Shown: positions 9,331-15,989 of the stretch, piece by piece
Position numbering within the stretch: position 1 is the first letter of the stretch
Layout: each line of letters starts with the position of its first letter
From: Candidatus Poribacteria bacterium
Lineage (GTDB): Bacteria > Poribacteria > WGA-4E > WGA-3G
Direction of reading: 5' to 3'
NCBI GenBank assembly: GCA_028820845.1
Contig: JAPPII010000118.1
Span: forward strand, 1 to 64,000
DNA length: 64,000 nt
Notes under the pieces: generated by a model
What the model was told of the DNA's origin: nothing
The model's database searches: none
Seen by the model: the letters and a program-made list of their open reading frames with translations, nothing else
Translations under genes and position numbers: made by a program

Positions 9331-9466
9331 ATACCAATTCTAATTGATAATTCCTCTTAAAAGGTTGACTATTTTTCAGCACTGCTCGGTGCGGTTTCTA
9401 ACCGCACCTACCGGGTGTGACGTGAGTGGGTTCGGTTAATGCGAGATAAACTTTTAGAAATGGTAT
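9331..9466. repeat. 136-bp MITE-like element, copy 3 (tandem triplet)
   Basis: Second unit of the 161-bp tandem array covering 9170-9652. The central hairpin is inverted relative to copy 2: the stem is the same but the loop reads TCT instead of AGA. Confidence 0.9.
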
Positions 9467-9491
9467 TACTTTACAGTGAAACCTGAAAATA

Positions 9492-9627
9492 ATACCAATT
9501 CTAATTGATAATTCCTCTTAAAAGGTTGACTATTTTTCAGCACTGCTCGGTGCGGTTTCTAACCGCACCTACCGGGTGTGACGTGAGTGGGTTCGGTTAA
9601 TGCGAGATAAACTTTTAGAAATGGTAT
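9492..9627. repeat. 136-bp MITE-like element, copy 4 (tandem triplet)
   Basis: Third unit of the array. I see no difference from copy 3, including the inverted TCT loop, and it is followed by the third copy of the 25-bp spacer (9628-9652). Copies 3 and 4 therefore represent the most recent duplication. Confidence 0.9.
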
Positions 9628-9690
9628 TACTTTACAGTGAAACCTGAAAATAAGTTGACACTTCACGATAGCGAACCCAGATCGCTCGCT

Positions 9691-9719
9691 CGTAGGGGCT
9701 GGGTAACCCAGCCCCTACG
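9691..9719. repeat. 29-bp perfect palindrome at the 3' end of a small gene
   Basis: Fourteen-base arms CGTAGGGGCTGGGT and ACCCAGCCCCTACG around one central A. It begins two bases beyond the stop of the 9722-9961 gene. No T-run follows on the minus strand, so it is not a standard intrinsic terminator. A related GGGGTAGG/CCTACCCC hairpin lies at 32923-32945 between convergent genes, so this looks like a dispersed intergenic palindrome that may stabilise or end transcripts. Confidence 0.8.
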
Positions 9720-9721
9720 GT

Positions 9722-9961
9722 TCACTGTGCAGCAGCCTTTTGGCGTTTACGTTTCTCCATAAACTCTCGGAACTTTGCGAGACGTTCCTTACAGCAGCTG
9801 CACCCTTTCTTTGTTTTGATAGCGGTGTTCCCAATAGGTGCTGTTGCTATTTGTCGGGGTGTATCAGTTGGCAGCGTGTCGGTTGCATAACCAACGAAAA
9901 CGGCGGAGATTGCAACGACAGTGAGTATGATAACAGTGAATAGAATATATGTATCTTTCAT
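9722..9961 (-). CDS. Small membrane-anchored protein with a CxCC motif
   Basis: 79 residues. One N-terminal hydrophobic segment (about residues 5-26) is followed by a short polar region, the cysteine cluster GCSCCKERL (around 53-61) and a lysine/arginine-rich tail. AGGAG stands upstream of the ATG. No family recognised. The next gene upstream (stop at 9977) also has an N-terminal hydrophobic anchor, and the two are only 15 nt apart, so they are probably co-transcribed. The Cys cluster could bind metal or form disulfides outside the membrane. Confidence 0.65.
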   Translation of the reverse strand: MKDTYILFTVIILTVVAISAVFVGYATDTLPTDTPRQIATAPIGNTAIKTKKGCSCCKERLAKFREFMEKRKRQKAAAQ

Positions 9962-9976
9962 TTTTGGTTAGTTCTC

Positions 9977-10756
9977 CTATCTTTTCTGGAAGAGATTTTT
10001 GACATAAGTTGCGATTCCTGGAATAGCAGGCTCCTTGAGCTCAGGGACGGCATTGACATCCTCCACATCTGTAACAATACGTACAGCATTTTTCCGAATC
10101 TCCTGTGCCCATTCCAAGTCGCCGACGTATCCGTTGAAATACCCACGCATCCAGACGCGATGTGCTTCATCTTCGGCTCGGAACTGTGCTATTACGTTGA
10201 GTGTTCCGCGGACACTTTCCGCATCCGTCGCCGTAGTAGAAAGTCCTGCCTCCAGAAAGAGTTCAGCAAGGCGTTTTCGCATTGCAGGTTCATAATCGGC
10301 ATAATCGCCAGTTGGAAAGTGCTCGCGGAACCTTTCTTCTTGCGCCATGCGTCCAGAACTCAGGCCTTTCGATTCAAGGAAGCTCCACCAGAGGTCGAGA
10401 TCTATTCCAATCCGTTCATCTTGCTTCTTTTGGTATTCCATATACTCTGGAGAGTTAACGGCTTCATGGAGTAATCTCCAATAGGTATTGTTTTCCGTGT
10501 CAACCCCCGTAAACTCCATCATTGCAAGGAAGGTCTCTTTTCCTTTAAGGGCGCGTTCTTCTGGGGTGAGTTCTTTTACTTGTTCTATGGGTGGATCTGT
10601 TTTCAAGACCTGGGTTATGTTATCTGCATTAGGAGTCGTCTCGGTGGACTTTTCCATGGGTGCAATCTGATCTAATTGAAGTACGAACCATACACCAATA
10701 CCGATTACAACCATTATTGCAAGTACACTGAGTGTATATATCATCTCGGTTTTCAT
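9977..10756 (-). CDS. Membrane-anchored protein of unknown function
   Basis: About 259 residues from the ATG at 10756, with AGGA 9 nt upstream; two earlier ATG/TTG options exist at 10765 and 10780. It has an N-terminal transmembrane anchor (IYTLSVLAIMVVIGIGVWFV), then a proline/threonine-rich linker and a helical, charged domain with many Glu, Arg and Trp residues. No catalytic motif and no cysteine pattern is evident. It lies between two genes for small exported proteins on the same strand, upstream of the STT3 gene. I do not recognise a family. Confidence 0.68.
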   Translation of the reverse strand: MKTEMIYTLSVLAIMVVIGIGVWFVLQLDQIAPMEKSTETTPNADNITQVLKTDPPIEQVKELTPEERALKGKETFLAMMEFTGVDTENNTYWRLLHEAVNSPEYMEYQKKQDERIGIDLDLWWSFLESKGLSSGRMAQEERFREHFPTGDYADYEPAMRKRLAELFLEAGLSTTATDAESVRGTLNVIAQFRAEDEAHRVWMRGYFNGYVGDLEWAQEIRKNAVRIVTDVEDVNAVPELKEPAIPGIATYVKNLFQKR

Positions 10757-10834
10757 TTTTCGCATTCCTAATATAGTCAATATATGAGAGGCTATAGCTG
10801 CTTCTTTGGTAAGCAGCTACAGCGACCAATTGTC

Positions 10835-11092
10835 TTAAAGGCACTTACTGCGATAATCGCTACAAGTTTGCATTGCTTCGGCTTGTGCGTTTTCACACCG
10901 TTCTACATTACCACTGGCACAAGCAGTAGATGCACTCTCTTGCGCATCACTACAATCATCTGCAAGTTGCTTACAATCATCACTATCACTCGCTTCTGCA
11001 TTCTGGACCACCACGTGAAATGTTCCGAAGCCAAATACGAGTGCAAAGAGTACGACGAGGGCTGGAATACTTGCGACTAAAGTAGATTTCAT
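10835..11092 (-). CDS. Secreted six-cysteine peptide with symmetric Cys spacing
   Basis: About 85 residues from the ATG at 11092, which has AGGAG close upstream; a longer frame to 11143 lacks a good start. A signal peptide (STLVASIPALVVLFALVFGF, possible cleavage after NAEA) precedes a mature part with six cysteines spaced 6-10-7-10-6, a mirror-symmetric pattern. That is what a helical hairpin with stacked disulfides (1-6, 2-5, 3-4) would show. The mature part is rich in Ala, Asp, Ser and Glu. No homologous family is recognised. It is the first gene of the small minus-strand run that leads to the STT3 gene. Confidence 0.68.
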   Translation of the reverse strand: MKSTLVASIPALVVLFALVFGFGTFHVVVQNAEASDSDDCKQLADDCSDAQESASTACASGNVERCENAQAEAMQTCSDYRSKCL

Positions 11093-11220
11093 TTTTAATT
11101 CTCTCCTTTTTTGCTCCTTGACAGAGCTGGACTTTACAAACACCCTAAGTGGGCAATTTTCTTAAATTTCTCACCCTCTCAGGGAAGTGGATTTTCAAAC
11201 ACGCTAAACATGTATATATC

Positions 11221-11340
11221 AGGACTTACGCAATCTTGACCGTCGGGTACCTTGTTAGATGGGGTTCTCTGAAGAACATAGACGTTTGAGTGGCACAACC
11301 TAACAGGTTATGCTACAAAAGAGCATCCTGCGTAAACCCT
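11221..11340. repeat. Short inverted-repeat element, second family, copy 1
   Basis: About 120 bp bounded by AGGACTTACGCA and TGCGTAAACCCT, which are imperfect terminal inverted repeats. Near the 3' end it carries ACCTAACAGGTTATGCTACA, identical in the second copy at 31084-31206; the middle is diverged. No coding capacity. Probably a MITE-type element. Confidence 0.75.
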
Positions 11341-11352
11341 ATCTATAAAGAA

Positions 11353-11468
11353 GCAATTTACGTGCCAATCGTAAGATCCCATACCGTTAGGGATTTCATC
11401 AAAATACAACTCTGCATATTTTACGCACTCGGCAAATTTTGCATACCTAACTCTGCGTATTTTGCATA
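11353..11468. repeat. Diverged ~116-bp repeat, third family, copy 1
   Basis: Aligns along its length with 30491-30607. Shared blocks include CGTGCCAAT, CAAAATA-CAACT, TCGGCAAATT and CTGCATACC (TTGCATACC here), then ACTCTGC and TTTTGCATA. Internally it contains about three imperfect 17-20-bp units of the type CTGCATATTTTACGCA. Both copies lie close to a second-family inverted-repeat element, so the two repeats may travel together. The short reading frames across it are not convincing genes. Confidence 0.6.
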
Positions 11469-11544
11469 AAGCCAATGGATAGTCTGAAACTGAACTCCAC
11501 TGACCGTGGCACAGGGTCATTCAGTTTTCCAATAATTTACGTCC

Positions 11545-11599
11545 GGAAGCCCGAACTTGTTCGGGAAAAGTGTGCTGCCCCGAATAAATTCGGGCTTCC
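11545..11599. repeat. Long imperfect inverted repeat
   Basis: Arms GGAAGCCCGAACTTGTTCGGG (11545-11565) and its reverse complement with two mismatches (11579-11599), separated by 13 bases. Each arm is itself palindromic (CCCGAA/TTCGGG). It lies in the gene-free stretch 11093-12009 between divergent genes. It may be a dispersed palindromic element or a transcription barrier. Confidence 0.7.
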
Positions 11600-11703
11600 A
11601 TCAAGAGAAATCCTTTACGTAGGTAAACTTATCTCTTAAAACTAAACAGCCCTGGACGGTGGAACTAAAGTCCTTGCAAAAAATGAGCGTCTTTAGTAAA
11701 CTA

Positions 11704-11839
11704 ATACCAATTCTAATTGATAATTCCTCTTAAAAGGTTGACTATTTTTCAGCGATGCTCGGTGCGGTTAGAAACCGCACCTACCGGGTGTGGTGTGAGT
11801 GGGTTCGGGTAATGCGAGATAAACTTTTAGAAATGGTAT
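11704..11839. repeat. 136-bp MITE-like element, copy 5
   Basis: Full-length copy of the family described at 6813-6948, same subtype as copy 1 (CGATGCTCGG and GTGTGGTGTG). It ends about 100 bp before the ECF-type promoter of the sigma-factor gene at 12010. The remaining bases from 11600 to 11936 show no gene. Confidence 0.9.
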
Positions 11840-11936
11840 AACAATGGTGCGGAAATAAGACTTTCATTATGTTTGCGGATAATAGATTTGGGAAATTGTC
11901 GAACTGTTGGGATATTTTTCGTAAAATCGCATTTTA

Positions 11937-11970
11937 TGCAACCTTTGGGTCTCACATACGCGTTATTATA
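11937..11970 (+). promoter_or_regulatory. ECF-type promoter, site 1 of 3 (candidate autoregulation)
   Basis: TGCAACC (11937-11943), 15 nt, CGCGTTATTATA (11959-11970). It lies about 40 bp before the ATG of the ECF-propeller sigma factor. The same blocks, spacing and flanking bases are found at 6993-7026 and 31031-31064 on the minus strand. Because ECF factors commonly activate their own genes, this is a good candidate for the site recognised by the protein at 12010-14949. Confidence 0.72.
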
Positions 11971-12009
11971 TAATAAAGCCTTTATCTTTATTTTTTGGAG
12001 CGAAGCGAG

Positions 12010-14949
12010 ATGCAAACCCATGATTATGACTTAATTCGGCGTGTTTTAGATGGAGATGAAAATGCCTTTACTGTGCTGGTCAAGAAACACCAGAAGTGGA
12101 TTCACACACTGGTGTGGCAGAAGATAGGCGACTTTCACATCGCCGAGGAGCTCACACAAGACGTTTTTTTAAAAGCATACAAAAAGTTGCCAATACTGAA
12201 ACCGCCGTATAATTTTGCAGGATGGCTTTATGTAATTGCGACGCGTCGATGCATCGCTTGGCTACGAAAGAAACAGCCTCGCACGACCTCTTTGGACGCA
12301 ATGCCAGCGGCTCAAATTGAGGAACTTTCTTATGTCGAATATGACGGGAGATGCGCTGAAGATGCGGACCTCGAATTCAAACGTGCCGCCGTTAAACGTC
12401 TCCTTGAGAAGCTGCCGGAGAGCGAACGCACCGTCGTAACAATGCATTATCTATCAGAAATGCCGTGTGAAAAGATTAGCGAATCCTTAGGTGTATCACC
12501 GAATACGGTTAAGAGTCGCCTCCATCGTGCGCGCAAGCGCTTAGCGGGTCAAGAGGCACTGCTTCATGATGCCTCGGGTGTTTTCCAAGTTCCGCCAACC
12601 CTGATTGCGAATATCATGCAAGAAGTGGCTCGTATCCAACCGACTCCGCCGCCTATGGGTAAACCTTGGTCCCCATGGGTTTTCTCCTTCGCATCAACGT
12701 TTCTTCTTATTCTGGTGACAGGTTTCGGTACCCGGGCGTTATTTCGTTTCCAGCAGCCCTACAGTTTAGATGCGACAGCAGAGATGACGATTGAATTGGT
12801 AGAGGCACCCGTTGTGCTTCCGCTGAAATTGAAACCCGATACGCGAACCCAACTCGGAAATGTTGATACCCTTGGTAAGAATAGTGGATCTGGTCAACAA
12901 CTCGGACTGAGTTCGGTTCCACCCTTGCTGCCGAAAGAGGCAAACGTTCCCGCGACAGAACTGCAATGGACTCAGGCGAAAGGTATAGGATCGGTCTCAG
13001 GTGCTGGGCTCTTTCTCGCCGCCGACCAATCACTCTACGCTGCTATGAAAGCCGGTCTCTATCGTCTCACAGCGGCAGCAGACGCTTGGAAACTCGTCAG
13101 TGCCAGCGGTCCCGCTCAGGAATTCGGTCGGATCATGGCAGCGCGCGGCGATACGTTTTATATGGTTACATCCGACGCGCTTTTAGCCTCAACAAATAAC
13201 GGTAAAACGTGGACGGATCTCGGCTCCCGCCCGGAAGGGCAGGCAGTTGCCTTGGTTATTACCGATGGATTTCAAGCACAGGGTCCACAGAACGCCGATA
13301 AGACCCTGTATCTGATCCTGAGAACAGAGGTGTTTCGTTCTCAGGACGGCGGTAAGGCATGGCAACCTATTGGGGAGGTTTTGCAATCCGATACTGCGCC
13401 GGATGTAGGCACTCTCAATTTCCGTATTTGGGACGCGCTTGCCGTTGATAACACCTTGTTTGTTGGAACAAGTCGAGGGCTCTTCCGGTTTGCTAATCAT
13501 TGGAAAAAATTGCCGGTCCCTACAGAACACAGTATTAGTTCGTTAGCAGTCTCCGAGGACAGAATCTACGTCGGGACAAACACAGATCTGCTGCATAGCC
13601 CCACGGCACAAGCCTTCTATTCGACCGACTTTGGTAATTTATGGACCGATATTACACCCAGTAACCAAGAATACCCGACTAAGATGACGGCCTCAATCAG
13701 GGTCGTTCCGGTCGGGAAGAGGCTTATATTGATGGGTTTTAGTGGAGTGTTACGCTCCGATGACGGTGGCGAGACGTGGATGGATCCTGGAAAGGACCCA
13801 AACGCCTTTGGACCGGTTCCCACTATAGCGTTGGATGAGAACAATTTTTATAGAGCTTATCATGGTGGAATAACACGCTCAACAGACGGCGGTCTCACCT
13901 GGCACCCTTTTATGACAGGAATCCCGAATTCCGATATCCGAGATATAAAAACTGTTAAAAACGTTCTCTACGCAGCCACCGCTGGAAACATTGCTAAATC
14001 AAAAGACGGTGGTGAATCTTGGGAGCCCGTTAACATGGTCGATGGATATAAACTTGGGGTTCCGAAGATCGAAGCAACCGCTACGACTCTTTATGTAAGC
14101 ACCACTCTCTATATAAGCCCCGGTTATGATCGTCGAACGCAACTTTTTCATCTCTTGGTTGGAGACGATACCCTCAGACATGTCCAAGATATGCCAGATT
14201 TTGAGGAAGACTACCTACAAACTGAATGGCAGAAAAGGGTCCAAAGCGCAAGGGAAACAAACGTCAAGGTTCATGAAACGGAACAGTTATGGTGGAAAAA
14301 TAGGTCTCTTGTCCTTCAAGAAGATGCTGCCAACGGTGGTTTCACGCTTGCCGGAGAAACGGTTTTTATGGAACATCGGCGGAAACTTTTCAGGTGGCAT
14401 CCCAGCGAGACAGAATGGTATTACACCGGTTTAGAAGATCAGGGAGAGCCTCTGCCTACGTACGGAAAAGGCTTCACGCTTGGTGTCTCGCGAAATGTTG
14501 TTTACGCGGGTAAGCGGGACGGACATCTCTTTCAGTCTTTAGATAATGGAAACACTTGGAGCGACATCACCGAAAACCTTGGGTTTCCGTTTACCTACTT
14601 TAAAGAGATTGTAGTCGTGGGTTCAACTGTCTATATTTCAACGGATGCGGGTGTGATGAATTCTTACGATGCTACAACCTGGCACGCTCTCGGTGATACT
14701 GATGGGCATATACTCACTATGAATCGGATTGCGACAGATGGTTCGAGACTTTACGGTGTGTGTGATACCGGTGTCTATCAGGTAAACAATCATACAAACA
14801 CGTGGCGGCAGATTACTTCAGAAGTCCCATCCACCACAGTCACCTCCCTTGCTGCGACTGGTGGCACCCTCTACATAGGCACAGAAGATAATGGGGTGTT
14901 CCGCCTCCAGCACATCTATCCAGAGCTCCGTGTATCAAATTTACCTTAA
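12010..14949 (+). CDS. Membrane-tethered ECF sigma factor fused to an Asp-box beta-propeller
   Basis: 979 residues from the ATG at 12010; GGAG lies 9 nt upstream, and an in-frame TTG at 11995 would put the ribosome site inside the gene. Residues 5-88 are sigma-70 region 2 (ELTQDVFLKAYKKL, GWLYVIATRRCIAWL) and 125-178 are region 4 (LPESERTVVTMHYL, ISESLGVSPNTVKSRLHRAR). A single transmembrane segment follows at about 221-245. The remaining 670 residues hold at least seven Asp-box/BNR repeats of the form S-x-DGG-x-TW (for example STDGGLTWHP, SDDGGETWMD), as in sialidase/Ycf48-type propellers. The DNA-binding part is thus joined to an exported propeller. No separate anti-sigma gene is adjacent. 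The 3' end overlaps the convergent gene by 4 nt. Confidence 0.92.
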   Translation: MQTHDYDLIRRVLDGDENAFTVLVKKHQKWIHTLVWQKIGDFHIAEELTQDVFLKAYKKLPILKPPYNFAGWLYVIATRRCIAWLRKKQPRTTSLDAMPAAQIEELSYVEYDGRCAEDADLEFKRAAVKRLLEKLPESERTVVTMHYLSEMPCEKISESLGVSPNTVKSRLHRARKRLAGQEALLHDASGVFQVPPTLIANIMQEVARIQPTPPPMGKPWSPWVFSFASTFLLILVTGFGTRALFRFQQPYSLDATAEMTIELVEAPVVLPLKLKPDTRTQLGNVDTLGKNSGSGQQLGLSSVPPLLPKEANVPATELQWTQAKGIGSVSGAGLFLAADQSLYAAMKAGLYRLTAAADAWKLVSASGPAQEFGRIMAARGDTFYMVTSDALLASTNNGKTWTDLGSRPEGQAVALVITDGFQAQGPQNADKTLYLILRTEVFRSQDGGKAWQPIGEVLQSDTAPDVGTLNFRIWDALAVDNTLFVGTSRGLFRFANHWKKLPVPTEHSISSLAVSEDRIYVGTNTDLLHSPTAQAFYSTDFGNLWTDITPSNQEYPTKMTASIRVVPVGKRLILMGFSGVLRSDDGGETWMDPGKDPNAFGPVPTIALDENNFYRAYHGGITRSTDGGLTWHPFMTGIPNSDIRDIKTVKNVLYAATAGNIAKSKDGGESWEPVNMVDGYKLGVPKIEATATTLYVSTTLYISPGYDRRTQLFHLLVGDDTLRHVQDMPDFEEDYLQTEWQKRVQSARETNVKVHETEQLWWKNRSLVLQEDAANGGFTLAGETVFMEHRRKLFRWHPSETEWYYTGLEDQGEPLPTYGKGFTLGVSRNVVYAGKRDGHLFQSLDNGNTWSDITENLGFPFTYFKEIVVVGSTVYISTDAGVMNSYDATTWHALGDTDGHILTMNRIATDGSRLYGVCDTGVYQVNNHTNTWRQITSEVPSTTVTSLAATGGTLYIGTEDNGVFRLQHIYPELRVSNLP

Positions 14950-15623
14950 AAAAGCTGTTGTGCTGCTTGTAGACGTTCAGGTGACCCGATATCTATCCAA
15001 CCGGCGTTGGCCTTAAGAACATAGAGGTTTTCTAATTTGGGAAGGACATCGTAGGAGAGAGAGAACACATCGTTCTCAGGAAATTTATGAACGATTGTAC
15101 TGTTGAAGAGGTAGACACCGGCATTGATGTATCCGCTTCGTAGCGCGGTGGGTTTTTCCAGAAATGCTGTAATTTGTCCTGCGTTTGAAGAGATAATTTC
15201 GCCGTAAGGGCGGGTATCATCTACCCAGACACCCAATAGTAACCCCTCCATGTTTTCTCGAAAGGTAGATACCATTTGCTTGAGGGAAAAATCACGCCAT
15301 AAGACATCTCCATTCAATACAAAGAACGGAGAATCGTGTATATGCTGCATTGCATTTTTGATGGCACCGCCGGTGTCGAGTTTTTTGTTTTCTTTGCAGT
15401 AACGAACAGGAATCCCTTCGTAAGCCTCGCCAATAGTGTCTCGGAGTACATCGTGGAGGTGTCCGGTAGCGAGGACGAGCTCCTGGACCCCAACCTCTTT
15501 TAGCAAATCGCACTGCCATTCAAGAATAGAACGGTTTTTGACTTTCAGGAGGAGTTTCGGGGTTCGTTTAGCGGTTGCTCCGAGACGTGTTGCACTCCCA
15601 CCACATAAAATAATTGCTTGCAT
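14946..15623 (-). CDS. Sugar-1-phosphate nucleotidylyltransferase
   Basis: 225 residues, GT-A-like nucleotidyltransferase fold (NTP_transferase family, HddC/RmlA type). The signature LCGGSATRLG with downstream TPKLLLKV forms the nucleotide-binding loop. LDTGGAIKNA and LNGDVLWRD supply the base- and metal-binding residues, and the later FLEKP and INAGVYLF are standard for mannose- or heptose-1-phosphate guanylyltransferases. The exact sugar cannot be assigned. It activates a sugar phosphate to an NDP-sugar for glycan assembly and so may feed the glycosyltransferases in the window. It is convergent with, and overlaps, the sigma-factor gene. Confidence 0.88.
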   Translation of the reverse strand: MQAIILCGGSATRLGATAKRTPKLLLKVKNRSILEWQCDLLKEVGVQELVLATGHLHDVLRDTIGEAYEGIPVRYCKENKKLDTGGAIKNAMQHIHDSPFFVLNGDVLWRDFSLKQMVSTFRENMEGLLLGVWVDDTRPYGEIISSNAGQITAFLEKPTALRSGYINAGVYLFNSTIVHKFPENDVFSLSYDVLPKLENLYVLKANAGWIDIGSPERLQAAQQLF

Positions 15624-15680
15624 ATTGTATCCTTCTCAATTCTTATCAGAACAAACGAAAAATCCAAGCGAATCAACTTC

Positions 15681-15707
15681 GTGTCAGAAGGATAATCCTT
15701 CTGACAC
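15681..15707 (-). terminator. Perfect 12-bp hairpin behind a small secreted-protein gene
   Basis: GTGTCAGAAGGA, loop TAA, TCCTTCTGACAC. It lies 14 bases beyond the stop of the 15722-15952 gene and about 60 bases upstream of the nucleotidylyltransferase start. The stem is perfect, but on the minus strand the T-run begins only about 17 nt later, so termination is likely but not certain. Confidence 0.55.
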
Positions 15708-15721
15708 GCCATTGCTCGTTT

Positions 15722-15952
15722 CTAAAGCGGCTTCGGTTTCGGGTTTTCTCCGGGATCAGGCATTGGCTTGGGTTCTGGGATTGGATCTGGCTGCACGATG
15801 CTGAGGTCTGGAATTTCGATGTCTCGCAGTCCGGAAACGTCATAGAGAGAAGTTCCCATCTCTTGGGATATTTGCCCTATCTTTGCCTTGGAAGGCGTTA
15901 CAATGAGGAAAAACAAACACCCTAAAGACAATGCGTAATGTAACCATTTCAT
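15722..15952 (-). CDS. Small exported proline-rich protein
   Basis: 76 residues. It has a clear signal peptide (WLHYALSLGCLFFLIVTPSKA), a short middle part and a C-terminal proline-rich stretch with the repeating pattern P-D-P-x-P-x-P-K-P. A perfect AGGAGGT stands before the ATG at 15952, so translation is probably strong. No family recognised. It is 37 nt downstream of the multidomain cytochrome gene on the same strand and ends in front of a perfect hairpin, so it may be the last gene of that operon. Confidence 0.65.
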   Translation of the reverse strand: MKWLHYALSLGCLFFLIVTPSKAKIGQISQEMGTSLYDVSGLRDIEIPDLSIVQPDPIPEPKPMPDPGENPKPKPL

Positions 15953-15989
15953 AATTTTACCTCCTTTCTAAAATGTCTGTTAGTGGACA

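Noticed and set aside
9170-9652. Tandem repeats that might be a CRISPR array
   Set aside because: The 161-bp period has identical 25-bp spacers and the repeat is 136 bp with terminal inverted repeats; there are no variable spacers and no cas genes.
11308-11520. Short reading frame (about 70 codons) on the minus strand
   Set aside because: It lies across two repeat elements, repeats its own motif (YAKFAECVKYAE) because of the internal DNA units, and has no ribosome site.
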